64,000 nucleotides of DNA, from the NCBI GenBank assembly GCA_052386455.1, contig JBQTKD010000042.1:1-64000 (forward strand), read 5' to 3'. The stretch is from JBQTKD01 sp052386455. GTDB taxonomy: Bacteria; Actinomycetota; Actinomycetes; Sporichthyales; Sporichthyaceae. This document shows, in pieces, positions 42,455 to 56,470 of the stretch. The notes beneath the pieces are model-generated. The model made no database searches, was not told where the DNA came from, and worked only from the letters and a program-made list of their open reading frames with translations. The translations under genes were made by a program, and so were the position numbers. Every line of letters begins with the position of its first letter. The first letter of the stretch is position 1.

Positions 42455-42465
<11 letters not shown>
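42148..42465 (-). CDS. STAS-domain anti-anti-sigma factor
   Basis: About 105 residues, all STAS fold (SpoIIAA/RsbV type): VTVSGEVDLATAPRLRTALE, then ITVDLRAVRYLDSAGMAALF with Asp-Ser-Ala as the phosphorylatable Ser site. The start is most likely TTG 42465, since AAGGAG lies seven bases upstream; the frame overlaps the end of the large kinase gene. The partner RsbW-like kinase and SpoIIE phosphatase domains are both in the upstream gene, so a complete partner-switch module is encoded here. Confidence 0.82.
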
Positions 42466-45178
<2,713 letters not shown>

Positions 45179-45185
45179 CCTAGGC

Positions 45186-46165
45186 CTACGAGCCGAGAAA
45201 CTCCTCGACGATGCGGTCGGCTGCGTGCACGGGGGACATCTCGCCTGCCTCCACAGCGGTCTGGAGGTCCCGCCCGAGGGCCTGGGCCTTGGGGTCGAGG
45301 CGCAGGCGTCGGTCGAGGTCGTCGCGGACGGTGGCCCACATCCACTCGAGGCGCTGCGCCTTGTGCAGGGCGTCGAGGCGCCCGCCCGCCTCGAGGTGCC
45401 TGAGGTGGGAGTTCAGCGCATCCCAGACCTCGGGGATGCCCTTGTCGGTCAAGCCGCTGCAGGTGAGCACCGGCGCGATCCAGCCGGTGCCGCCGTCGCC
45501 GAGGAGCTTGAGGGTGTTGCCGAGTTCGCGGGCCGCGACGAAGGCGTCGGTTTCGCCGGGGCCGTCGGCCTTGTTCACCGCGATCACGTCGGCGAGTTCG
45601 AGCACGCCCTTCTTGATGCCCTGCAGCGAGTCGCCGGTACGCGCGAGCGCGAGCACGAGGAACGAGTCGGTCATGCCGGAAACCGTGGTTTCGGACTGCC
45701 CGACGCCGACGGTTTCGACCAGCAGCACGTCGTACCCGGCGGCCGCCAGCACGACGAGCGTGGAGCGGGTGGCGCGGGCGACGCCGCCGAGGGTGCCGGC
45801 CGACGGCGAGGGGCGGATGAACGCGTTCGGGTCGTTCGCGAGGCGGGCCATGCGGGTCTTGTCGCCGAGGATGCTGCCGCCGGTTCGCGTCGAGGAGGGG
45901 TCGACCGCCATGACCGCGACCTTGTGGCCCCGCTCGGTGAGATAGGTGCCGAAGCCGTCGATGAACGTGGACTTGCCCGCGCCGGGCACGCCGGTGATGC
46001 CGATCCGGCGGGCCTTCCGCGAGTGCGGGTCCAACGCGTCGAGAAGTTCGCCGGCCAGCGCGCGATGCTCTGGCCGAGTCGACTCCACCAGGGTCACCGC
46101 CCGGCCGATGGCCGTGCGGTTCCCCTGCAGGACGCCGTCGACGAGTTCCGGGACGCCTCTACCCA

Positions 46166-46166
<1 letters not shown>
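45186..46166 (-). CDS. meaB: MeaB, GTPase chaperone of methylmalonyl-CoA mutase
   Basis: A 326-residue G3E-family GTPase (also called ArgK/LAO). Walker A is GVPGAGKST (59-67), with DPSSTRTGGSILGDKTRM, LVETVGVGQSE and the base motif NKADG. It guards the loading of adenosylcobalamin and repair of the mutase. Its ATG shares one base with the mutB stop (TGATG), so it is coupled to mutB. Confidence 0.95.
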
Positions 46167-48321
<2,155 letters not shown>

Positions 48322-48325
<4 letters not shown>

Positions 48326-49773
48326 GCCGCACCGCCCTTCGCGGTCTCGAAGAGTTCTTCCCACCGGATGCGCGGCAGGCCACCGCTCGGCACCTCGGGC
48401 GCGGGAGTGCGCACGGGGGTCTTCTCGGCGGTGGGCGGAAACACCGTCACGCCGACGATCGAGTCCGTGCCGGCGAGCAAATCGGCGACCTTCTTTTCGC
48501 GCGAGGCCGCCAGCCGCTCGGCCACGACCCCGCCGCGGAGCACGGCCACGATCCCGCCCGCGGCCTCGATGCGCTGGAACCGCTCCCACGCGGCCCGGCT
48601 GAGCTCCTCGGTAAACGACTCGACGTACCAGGAGCCGCCCGCCGGGTCGATCACCTTGGCGACGTGCGACTCCTCGACGATCAGCGCCGGCGTGTTGCGC
48701 GCGATGCGGCGGGCCAGCGCGTCCGGGCGGCCGATCGCCGCGTCGAACGGGCGCACCGTGATCGAGTCGGCGCCGCCGACGCAGGCGGCGAACGCCGCGA
48801 GCGTCGTGCGGAGCATGTTGCTGTAGGGGTCCGCGACCGTGGTCATGGGCCACGAGGTGACTGCGTGCTGCCGCTGGCCGGCGCTCGGGCCGAGCGCGCC
48901 GGCGGCCTCCGCCACGCGGGCCCAGACGCGGCGGGCGGCGCGGAGCTTGCAGATCGTTGCGAACTGGTCCGCGGTGGCGGCGTACCGGAACTCGAGTTGG
49001 CCGAGCGCGGTCGCGACGTCCAACCCGCCGTCGACGAGCGAACGGAGCGCGGCAACGCCGGCGGCGAGCGAAAGCGCGAGTTCCTGGGCGTCGGTGGCGC
49101 CCGCGTCGTGGTACGGCAGCGCGTCGACGACGACCGTACGGAGCTTCGAGCCAGCAACCCGCTGCGCCAGTTCGACCACGCCGCCGAAGTCCCGGGAGAA
49201 GTCTCCGGTCCGTGCGGCCCAGCCGATCGGGTCGACGCCGAGGCAGCCGGAGAGGTCCGCGACCGCGACGCCCTGCGCGGCCGCGTGGTCCAGGTAGGCG
49301 TTGGCGACGGCGACCGAGTCCGGTCCGGCGTCCAGGCAGATCCCGGCGAGGTCGAGCAGCACGCCGTCGAGCGCCGCGGGCAGGTCCGCGGCGGCAACGC
49401 CGCCGGCGCCCACGCGCAGCCACAGGGAGGTGGCGCCGCCCTCGAGGTCTTCGAGCACGTACTCGTGCAGCGTCTTCGGGTCGTCCTCGGCGTACGAAGC
49501 GCGTACGTCCCAGCCGGTGGTGGCGCCGGTGGCGGTGGCCCCGCGGGTGAACGGGGCGGCACCGGGCACGCCGATGGCGGCGGAGTCGCCGGGGATGTAC
49601 AGCGGCGCGATGGACAGGCCGTCGGCGGTGGTGGCGGTCAGTTCCCCGATGGGGTCGGAGACCGAGTCCACCTTGGCCGCGCGAGCGACGACCTTGGCGA
49701 CGGCCTTCTCCCACTGGGCGGAACTGGCGGGCGCAAAGTCCCCGCCCAGGACGAGAGTTTCGGGCGTGCTCAT
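48322..49773 (-). CDS. mutA: Methylmalonyl-CoA mutase small subunit
   Basis: A 483-residue partner subunit. It keeps the mutase barrel (VRASYAEDDPKTLHEYV, RNTPALIVEESHVAKVIDPA, GGSWYVESFTEELSRAAW) but is shorter and shows no DxHxxG cobalamin motif, as normal for MutA. The end is Pro-rich. First gene of the mutA-mutB-meaB operon. Confidence 0.95.
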
Positions 49774-49784
49774 GTGATGGGGCC

Positions 49785-50108
49785 TCAGCTCAGCGAGTCG
49801 ACCGGTGTCCCGGCGAAGAGTCGTACGTTGTGGGCGCGGTCGATGACGATGCCTCGAGCGGCGCGTTCCCGGTGCAGTTCGGTCAGTGCGGCAGTGGCTC
49901 GTTCGATGGCGTCCTTGGACGACCAGTAGGTGACCGCGGCCATCCGGCCCTCCGGTGCATTGTTGCCCCAGTACCCGAGTTGGAAGCCCGGCTCCCGCTC
50001 CAGGAGACGCACGACGTCCTGCACGCTCTTGCGCATGTAGTCGACCGAAGCGGCGTTGGCCGCGTCCTCGATTTTGTAGATGACGATTCGGATCCAGGTC
50101 TCGGACAC
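49785..50108 (-). CDS. ABM-like dimeric alpha/beta-barrel protein (copy 1)
   Basis: A 107-residue protein from GTG 50108, with GGGGAG five bases upstream. It looks like a small ferredoxin-fold ABM/dimeric alpha-beta-barrel domain: WIRIVIYKIEDAAN, then GFQLGYWGNNAPEGRMAAVT and YWSSKDAIE. It is clearly a paralogue of the next upstream gene. ABM domains are found in small monooxygenases and in structural roles. Nothing here shows the substrate. It lies 11 bases upstream of mutA and may be co-transcribed. Confidence 0.65.
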   Translation of the reverse strand: MSETWIRIVIYKIEDAANAASVDYMRKSVQDVVRLLEREPGFQLGYWGNNAPEGRMAAVTYWSSKDAIERATAALTELHRERAARGIVIDRAHNVRLFAGTPVDSLS

Positions 50109-50118
50109 GCCGACTCCC

Positions 50119-50493
50119 CTAGCTGCGCCAGCGGCGCTTCTTGGCGGGACCGTCGTCGACGGAGTCGCCACCCCACATGGCGATCGCCGGAACGGTGAAC
50201 AGCTGAACGTTCTGGGTGCTCTCGATGGTGATGCCGTGCGCGGCGCGCTCCGCGTGGAGCTTGTTCAGGTCGCCGAGGGCGTTCGTGATCGCGTCTTCGC
50301 TGTTCCAGTACGTCACCGCTGCCATGGTGCCCTCTTCGGGATCCAGACCCCAGTACCCGAGGCGGAAGCCCGGCTGGTTCTCCAGCATCGAGAGGGTCGC
50401 GGCCGTGCTCTCCTGCAGGTACTTGACGGCCTCGTCGTCGTTGGGGTCGTTCGCGCGGTAGATCACCACGCGCAGCCACGTCTCAGCGGCCAT
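50119..50493 (-). CDS. ABM-like dimeric alpha/beta-barrel protein (copy 2)
   Basis: A 124-residue protein starting at ATG 50493 with GAGGAGG six bases upstream. It shares the pattern of copy 1: WLRVVIYRANDPND, GFRLGYWGLDPEEGTMAAVT, YWNSEDAI. The C-terminus has an extra basic tail (GPAKKRRWRS). The stop is 10 bases before the start of copy 1. The pair arose by tandem duplication. Function not recognised. Confidence 0.65.
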   Translation of the reverse strand: MAAETWLRVVIYRANDPNDDEAVKYLQESTAATLSMLENQPGFRLGYWGLDPEEGTMAAVTYWNSEDAITNALGDLNKLHAERAAHGITIESTQNVQLFTVPAIAMWGGDSVDDGPAKKRRWRS

Positions 50494-50630
50494 CTCGGAC
50501 CTCCTCGTGCGCGTACGGCTGCTAATTGGTCGCCACCATATGCCCGCTCCAGGTACCTCCGGGGAGGCGGTCGTCACCCCCTCCCTACGATGTCCATCAC
50601 AGGCTACTCGTCAGTAGGGAGAGTCGAGTT

Positions 50631-51488
50631 ATGACCAGCACCCTGCAAGGCCGCACGCTCCTCATTTCCGGTGCCAGCCGAGGCATCGGACTGGCGATTG
50701 CGCTGGCTGCGGCACGCGACGGAGCGAACGTCGCCTTCATTGCCAAGACCGACCAGCCGCACCCGAAGCTCGAGGGCACGATCTGGACTGCGGCGGAGGA
50801 GATCGAGAAGGCCGGCGGGCAGGCCCTGCCGATCCTCGGCGACGTCCGCGACGAGGCCTCCGTGGCCGGCGCGGTCGCGAAAACCGTGGAGCGGTTCGGC
50901 GGCATCGACATCTGCGTGAACAACGCCAGCGCCATCAATCTCGCGCCGGCCGAGCACCTCGAGATGAAGCGCTACGACCTCATGCAGTCGATCAACGCGC
51001 GCGGCACCTACCTGCTCTCGCAGGCCTGTATCCCGCACCTGAAGAACGGCACCAACCCGCACATCCTCACGCTGTCCCCGCCGATCAACCTCGAGCCGCG
51101 GTGGCTCGGCCCGCACATCGGCTACACGATCGCGAAGTACGGCATGACGCTCACGGCACTCGGGCTGGCGGCGGAGCTGGAGAAGTACGGGATCGCCTCG
51201 AACGCGTTGTGGCCCCGCACGCTCGTGGCCACCGCCGCCGTGCGGAACCTGCTCGGCGGCGACGACGCCATCGCCGCCGCCCGCAAGCCCGAGGTGTACG
51301 CCGACTCGGCGTACAAGATCCTCACCTCGCCGTCGACCCAGTGCTCGGGCAACGCGTTCCTGTGCGAGGACGTGTTGCTCGCGCACGGCGTGACGGACCT
51401 CTCCGTGTACGACGTCGTCCCCGGCGGGCAACTGCAGGCCGACATCTACGTCGACGGGATCAACCCGCCGGGGTACACCGGTCCCTGA
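50631..51488 (+). CDS. Short-chain dehydrogenase (HSDL2-like)
   Basis: A 285-residue SDR. It shows the NADP-binding GASRGIGLAIALAAA, the NNAS motif, catalytic Ser in LTLSPP and YTIAK (Tyr-x-x-x-Lys). The DQPHPKLEGTIWTAAEEIE run is typical of the HSDL2-like subgroup that acts on acyl or lipid substrates. GGGAGAG lies upstream of the ATG. CTACT-CGTC-AGTAG (50603-50616) just before the ribosome-binding site is a possible operator. The end overlaps the convergent copA gene by 29 bases. Confidence 0.9.
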   Translation: MTSTLQGRTLLISGASRGIGLAIALAAARDGANVAFIAKTDQPHPKLEGTIWTAAEEIEKAGGQALPILGDVRDEASVAGAVAKTVERFGGIDICVNNASAINLAPAEHLEMKRYDLMQSINARGTYLLSQACIPHLKNGTNPHILTLSPPINLEPRWLGPHIGYTIAKYGMTLTALGLAAELEKYGIASNALWPRTLVATAAVRNLLGGDDAIAAARKPEVYADSAYKILTSPSTQCSGNAFLCEDVLLAHGVTDLSVYDVVPGGQLQADIYVDGINPPGYTGP

Positions 51489-53778
51489 AGCTCGAACCCT
51501 TCCCGGGCGTTGCCTTGAAGCGCCGCAGGCGCTGGCTGTTGGTCACGACGAACACGGAACTGAACGCCATGGCCACGCCGGCGAGCAGGGGGTTGAGCAG
51601 GCCGGCGGCGGCCAGTGGCAGGGCGGCGACGTTGTAGGCGAAGGCCCAGAACAGGTTGCCCTTGATAGTTGCCAGGGTGCGCCGAGCCAGGCGGATCGCG
51701 TCGGCGGCGGCGCGCAGGTCGCCGCGCACCAGCGTCAGATCGCTGGCCGCGATGGCCGCGTCGGTGCCGGTGCCCATCGCCAGGCCGAGGTCGGCCTGCA
51801 CCAGGGCGGCGGCGTCGTTGACGCCGTCGCCGACCATCGCAACGACCCGTCCTTCGGCTTGCAGTCGCTTGACGGTCTCGACCTTCTGCTCGGGCAGGAC
51901 CTCGGCGATCACCTCCTCGATCCCGACGGCCTTGGCGACGGCTGCGGCGTTGCGAGCGTTGTCACCGGTGAGCAGCACCGGACGCAGTCCGAGCCGCTTG
52001 AACTCCGCAACCGCCTGCGCCGAGGTCTCCTTGACGGTGTCGGACACGACCAACACGCCGCGCACCTGCCCGTCCCAGCCGACCCACACCGGGCTCTGCC
52101 CGGCCGATTCCGCAGCCTCCGAGGCGTCGATCAGTCCCTGCGGGGTGTGCTGGGACCACTGCTCGGCCAGCCACGCACGGCGCCCGACGACGACCGCGTG
52201 GTCCTCGACGACGCCGGCCACCCCGCGGCCCTCGGTGGTGCGAAAGTCCTCGACACCGGGCAGGTCGCCGAGTTCGCGGGCGGCGTCGACGACGGCGCGC
52301 GCGATCGGGTGCTCGGAGGCGTCCTCCAGCGCGCCCGCCAGGCGCAGCACCTCTCCGGGAGCGGTGCTTTCGACGGCGAACACCTCGACCAGGCTCATCC
52401 GCCCGGCGGTGACGGTCCCGGTCTTGTCCAGCACGATCGTGTCCACCCGCCGGGTGCTCTCCAGCACCTCCGGACCCTTGATCAGGATGCCCAGTTGCGC
52501 GCCGCGGCCAGTGCCGACCAGCAGCGCGGTGGGCGTGGCCAGGCCCAGCGCGCACGGGCAGGCGATGATCAAGACCGCGACGGCGGCGGTGAAGGCCGCC
52601 GCGGCGCCCGATCCGTTGCCCAGCCAGAAGCCGAGGGTCGCGACGGCCAGACCGATCACCAGGGGCACGAACACGCCGGACACGGTGTCGGCCAGACGCT
52701 GCACGGCGGCCTTGCCCGTCTGCGCCTGCTCGACCAGGTGCGCGATCTGCGCGAGCTGGGTGTCCGCGCCGACCCGGTGCGCCTTCACGACCAGTCGTCC
52801 GCCGGCGTTCACGCATCCGCCGGTCACGGGAGAACCGGGACCGACCTCCACCGGCACCGATTCCCCGGTCAGCATGGACTCGTCCACGGCCGAGGTGCCC
52901 GAGACGACGACGCCATCGGTGGCGATCTTCTCGCCCGGCCGCACGACGAATTCCTTACCGACCGTCAGATCGTCGATGGAGATGCGCTTTTCGGCCCCGT
53001 CGACGAGAACGGCGACGTCCTTGGCGCCGAGGTTCAGCAGCGCCCGCAGCGCCGCACCGGACCGGCGCCGGGAGCGGGCCTCGAAGTAGCGGCCCGCCAG
53101 CAGCGCGGTGGTCAGGACGGCGGCGACCTCGAGGTAGATCTCGTGCGCACCGGCACCGCGTTCGGGCACGAGGGTGAAGCTCATCGTCATTCCCGGCGTG
53201 CCCGCGTCGCCGAACAGCAGCGCCCACAGCGACCACCCGAACGCGGCGGCGACGCCGACGCTGATCAGGGTGTCCATGGTCGCGGCGCCATGGCGCAGGT
53301 TGACCCACGCGGCGCGGTGGAAGGGCAGCGCGCCCCACACCGCGATCGGGGCAGTCAGTACCAGGGCGATCCACTGCCAGAACTCGAACTGCAGCGGCGG
53401 CGCCATCGCGAGCACCACGACGGGGAGCGCGAGGACCTCGGTGACGATCAGGCGTTGCCGCAGTTGGGCGGTGGAGTCGTCCTCGGTCGGCTGCGCTGCG
53501 GCCCGCTCCGGTTCGGTGGAGGCGGCTGGCCGGGGGAGCGCAGCGGTGTAGCCGGCCTCGGCGACCGCGGCGATCAGATCCTCGGTGCGCACGGTCGCCG
53601 GGAAGTGCACGGTGGCCTTCTCGGTGGCGTAGTTGACGCTGGCGAGCACGCCGTCGAGTTTGTTCAGCCGCTTCTCGACCCGTCGCGCGCAGGAGGCGCA
53701 GGTCATGCCGCCGATGGACAGGTCGACGGTCCGCTCGTCCCTCGGAGATCGGCCGGTGGGCAGGGCAAGGGTGCTCAC
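51460..53778 (-). CDS. copA: Copper-exporting P1B-type ATPase
   Basis: A 772-residue P1B-1 ATPase. It has an N-terminal HMA domain with GMTCASC (about residues 24-30), eight helices with the metal site CPC in IIACPCALGLATPTALLVG, the phosphorylation site DKTGT, the SEHP nucleotide-domain motif (DASEHPIARAV), and the hinge GDGVNDAAAL. It pumps Cu(I) out of the cytosol. It is second after the secreted copper protein, 13 bases downstream, and behind two CsoR-like sites. Confidence 0.95.
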   Translation of the reverse strand: MSTLALPTGRSPRDERTVDLSIGGMTCASCARRVEKRLNKLDGVLASVNYATEKATVHFPATVRTEDLIAAVAEAGYTAALPRPAASTEPERAAAQPTEDDSTAQLRQRLIVTEVLALPVVVLAMAPPLQFEFWQWIALVLTAPIAVWGALPFHRAAWVNLRHGAATMDTLISVGVAAAFGWSLWALLFGDAGTPGMTMSFTLVPERGAGAHEIYLEVAAVLTTALLAGRYFEARSRRRSGAALRALLNLGAKDVAVLVDGAEKRISIDDLTVGKEFVVRPGEKIATDGVVVSGTSAVDESMLTGESVPVEVGPGSPVTGGCVNAGGRLVVKAHRVGADTQLAQIAHLVEQAQTGKAAVQRLADTVSGVFVPLVIGLAVATLGFWLGNGSGAAAAFTAAVAVLIIACPCALGLATPTALLVGTGRGAQLGILIKGPEVLESTRRVDTIVLDKTGTVTAGRMSLVEVFAVESTAPGEVLRLAGALEDASEHPIARAVVDAARELGDLPGVEDFRTTEGRGVAGVVEDHAVVVGRRAWLAEQWSQHTPQGLIDASEAAESAGQSPVWVGWDGQVRGVLVVSDTVKETSAQAVAEFKRLGLRPVLLTGDNARNAAAVAKAVGIEEVIAEVLPEQKVETVKRLQAEGRVVAMVGDGVNDAAALVQADLGLAMGTGTDAAIAASDLTLVRGDLRAAADAIRLARRTLATIKGNLFWAFAYNVAALPLAAAGLLNPLLAGVAMAFSSVFVVTNSQRLRRFKATPGKGSSFRDRCTPAG

Positions 53779-53791
53779 GGGCGTCTCCTTT

Positions 53792-54709
53792 TCAGTGTCC
53801 GCCGTGCCCGCCGGTGGGTGCGGCGGGCACGGCGGGCGACAGCGCCGCGCCGGCCGGTACGTCGACTGTGAACTCGGCGGTCCGCACGGCGCCGGCGTGG
53901 GCGAAGTTCAGGAACAGCCGGTACCGCCCGGCGGTGGGGAACGTGGTTGCGAAGCGCACGTCCGGCCCGCCGACCGTCCCGGCGGCGGAGTCGATGGCGG
54001 GATGGGTGTGCAGGTAGGCCAGATCGCCCGCGCGCAGCGCCACCAGGTGCCCGAAGGCGGCGAGGTGGGGCTCGAGGTCGGCGACCGGAACGCCACTACG
54101 GCGCACGGTGAACGTCATCTCCGTCTCGGCACCGGCCCGCGGCGTTCCCGCGAGGGAAACCTCGTAACCCTCGTTCGACCACGTGGTCGACGGCGCGGGC
54201 ATGTCGACCGGCTGGAAGTCGCCTGGAACGGCGAGGTCCGCGCCCAGGGTGAGGACCTGCCCGCCCAACGCGGCGGGTGCGAAGTCGGCGAAGGCGCGAT
54301 AGACCCCTGCCGCCGCGAGGTTGGCCGGCACCGTCCACGTGCCCTCGGCGCTGCGTTCGGGATGCAGATGTTGGAAACCGGAGAAGTCGCGGCGCACGAG
54401 GATCAGGTGCATCTCCTTCTCTTGGGTCGCCGTGTACTCGCGCACCGGGTTGCCGTCGGGCCCGGCGACGACGAAGGACACCTCGATCGCCTCGCCCGCA
54501 CTCGGCGTGACGTCGGCCAGGCGCAGCGCATAGCCTCGGTCGGCACTGGCCAGGCCGGGCAACAGGGCAGCTGCCGCCGGGGCCGGGTCGGGTGCGACCG
54601 GCGCGGTAATCGCCGGAGTGCGGTTGCCGACCACGCCCAGGCCGAAGGCGGCGGCGAACGCGACGGCGAGTGCGGCACCGAAAACCCCGAGCTTTGCCTG
54701 CACGTTCAT
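53792..54709 (-). CDS. Exported copper-handling protein (partner of CopA)
   Basis: A 305-residue protein. An N-terminal signal anchor (about 6-28) leads to two beta-sandwich domains rich in His: EMHLILVRRDFSGFQHLHPE (about 99-118), AFGHLVALRAGDLAYLHTHP (about 222-241), and a C-terminal GGHGGH. The pattern His-x-His-Pro is repeated and could bind Cu. Genes like this often pair with copA in actinobacteria. The ATG at 54709 has GAGGAG seven bases upstream. First gene of the operon. Confidence 0.78.
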   Translation of the reverse strand: MNVQAKLGVFGAALAVAFAAAFGLGVVGNRTPAITAPVAPDPAPAAAALLPGLASADRGYALRLADVTPSAGEAIEVSFVVAGPDGNPVREYTATQEKEMHLILVRRDFSGFQHLHPERSAEGTWTVPANLAAAGVYRAFADFAPAALGGQVLTLGADLAVPGDFQPVDMPAPSTTWSNEGYEVSLAGTPRAGAETEMTFTVRRSGVPVADLEPHLAAFGHLVALRAGDLAYLHTHPAIDSAAGTVGGPDVRFATTFPTAGRYRLFLNFAHAGAVRTAEFTVDVPAGAALSPAVPAAPTGGHGGH

Positions 54710-54731
54710 CGGGCCGCTCCTCGCTTCGATG

Positions 54732-54771
54732 TACCCCTCGGGGGTATCAACGACGTTACCCCGAGGGGGTA
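54732..54771. promoter_or_regulatory. Two CsoR-like operators of the copA operon
   Basis: TACCCCTCGGGGGTA at 54732-54746 and TACCCCGAGGGGGTA at 54757-54771 are near-identical pseudopalindromes (TACCCC-N3-GGGGTA), 25 bases apart. They match the CsoR class of copper-sensor sites. No csoR gene is visible in the window, so the regulator is encoded elsewhere. The remaining gap to 55049 holds the palindrome at 54956-54976. Confidence 0.75.
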
Positions 54772-54955
54772 TTCCTGGCAACTCGATTCGGAACCTCAAG
54801 TAGACGCCGTCTTCGGCGCAACGCAGTTCCGGCCGGATCGGCTCCAAGCGGGTCGGTCCCGCCCAGGCTTCGCGGCGCGGACCTCTCGATACCTGCACCG
54901 GCGCGTGTGCGCAATGTAGATTACTTCTTGCGCGGAATGTTGCCTGATCACTGCG

Positions 54956-54976
54956 CGATCTGTAGCCTATAGATCG
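54956..54976. promoter_or_regulatory. Palindrome upstream of the second DUF4143 gene
   Basis: Arms CGATCTGTA (54956-54964) and TATAGATCG (54968-54976) match at 8 of 9 positions around GCC. It is AT-rich for this genome. It lies 74 bases before the DUF4143 start and probably contains or overlaps its promoter. The first DUF4143 gene has its own palindrome too. Confidence 0.45.
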
Positions 54977-55049
54977 TGCGCTTTGCAGCTTGCCGCCCCA
55001 GTCGACCCGTTGCTGTCGCGCTGGCTCCCACACCCGCGGACGAGGCGCG

Positions 55050-56303
55050 GTGAAGGGTCGGGCCTATCGGTCCCGCGTCGCCGACACTCAACTGGACGAA
55101 GTGTTGGCGGTCATGGGCGCGGTGGCCATCGAGGGCGTAAAAAGCTGCGGCAAGACCGAGACGGCGCGGCAGCGCGCGCGCAGCGAGGTACTGCTCGACA
55201 CCGACCCCGAGGCGGCGCGTGCGGCCGCGGTCGATGCGCGTCTGGTTCTGGACGGAGCGACGCCGCGCCTGCTCGACGAATGGCAACGCCGCCCAGCCCT
55301 CTGGGACGCCGTGCGGCGAGCGGTGGACGAGCGCCCCACACCGGGGCAGTTCATCCTCACCGGATCGGCGACACCTCGCGACGACTTCCCGCGCCACTCG
55401 GGTGCCGGCCGCATCGGAGTGCTTCGAATGCGCACCATGACCCTGAGCGAGCAGACCGTCGTCGCACCCTGGGTCTCCCTCGCCGCCCTGCTGGCCGGCG
55501 AGCATCCGCAGCCGGGGCGTTGTGCGCTGGACTTCGGTGGCTATCTCGAACGACTCGTGATCGGTGGTTGGCCGCAACTGCTCGACGCCTCGGAGCGTTC
55601 CGCCCGGCGGTTTCTGGCCGGCTATGTGGACGCGATCGTCGAGCACGACATTCACGAGGTGTCCGGGACCCGCCGCGATCCACGGCGGGTGCGTCGATTT
55701 CTGCACGCCTACGCCCAGCTCACCGCTCACCCTGCGACGCTGGCGACGATCGTGGCGCGCGCCGGCGACGCCGATTCCGACGGTCTGTCACGCTTCGCGG
55801 CGCAGCCGTATCTGGATGCTCTGCGGCGAATGATGGTCGTCGACGAGATCCCGGCCTGGGATCCCGCGCTTCGTTCCTCGACTCGGCTGACCACGACGGA
55901 AAAGCGGATGCTCGCCGACCCTTCGCTGGCCGCCGCACTGTTGCGCGCCTCCACACAGCGGTTGCGCGGCGATCTGAACACCCTGGGGTTCCTTTTCGAG
56001 GCGTTGGTCGCGCACGACCTGCGCGTCTACGCCGAGGCTGCCGACGCCACGCTCTACCACTACCGCGAACGCGACGGGAGGCTCGAGGTCGACCTGATCG
56101 TCGAAGCCACGGACGGCACCTGGATTGGCGTCGAGGTCAAGCTCGGCACCGAGGCCGAGGACAGCGCTGCCGCTTCGCTGCGGCGCCTGGCCGAGCGGGT
56201 GCCCGCACCTCCCGCGGCCCTGCTGATCCTCACCACCGGCGCGTACGCCTACCGCCGCGAGGACGGAGTGTGGGTGCTTCCCCTGGGCGCCGTCGGTCCC
56301 TGA
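55050..56303 (+). CDS. DUF4143-family ATPase (second copy)
   Basis: About 417 residues from GTG 55050. The ATPase part has a P-loop variant GVKSCGKTETA (Gly-x4-Gly-Lys-Thr). The Walker B-like DEWQRRP and the SATPRDDFPRHSGAGRI sensor region follow. The C-terminal DUF4143 part has LEVDLIVEATDG and GVEVKLG with the nuclease-like Asp/Glu...Glu-x-Lys pattern. It is a diverged relative of 21636-22781. It is inserted in a copper island and flanked by gene debris downstream, which suggests recent arrival. Confidence 0.82.
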   Translation: MKGRAYRSRVADTQLDEVLAVMGAVAIEGVKSCGKTETARQRARSEVLLDTDPEAARAAAVDARLVLDGATPRLLDEWQRRPALWDAVRRAVDERPTPGQFILTGSATPRDDFPRHSGAGRIGVLRMRTMTLSEQTVVAPWVSLAALLAGEHPQPGRCALDFGGYLERLVIGGWPQLLDASERSARRFLAGYVDAIVEHDIHEVSGTRRDPRRVRRFLHAYAQLTAHPATLATIVARAGDADSDGLSRFAAQPYLDALRRMMVVDEIPAWDPALRSSTRLTTTEKRMLADPSLAAALLRASTQRLRGDLNTLGFLFEALVAHDLRVYAEAADATLYHYRERDGRLEVDLIVEATDGTWIGVEVKLGTEAEDSAAASLRRLAERVPAPPAALLILTTGAYAYRREDGVWVLPLGAVGP

Positions 56304-56309
56304 CGAGAG

Positions 56310-56470
56310 AGTGGTTCCTCGGGTCGCCGACCCGGCCGTAGTTGGAATGGCCGTAGGGGCCGCCGCCGAACCGGGCCCCGCCCGCGCCGGCCCTGCCCGA
56401 GTTCATCGGGCAGGTCTTGTTGCGGGGGTCGTTGGAGGCGTCGTAGCCGGGGTCGTTGACCTCGGCGACG
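56310..56470 (-). pseudogene. Coding-like remnant with no start, family unknown
   Basis: Minus strand frame reads VNDPGYDASNDPRNKTCPMN followed by a Gly-rich run containing GGGPYGHSNYGRVGD. Nearly all third positions are G or C, so it looks like real coding sequence, whereas the frame of the neighbouring MFS fragment loses this bias here. It has no start and runs out near the DUF4143 gene end. It is probably the tail of another gene fused by deletion. I do not recognise the family. Confidence 0.45.
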
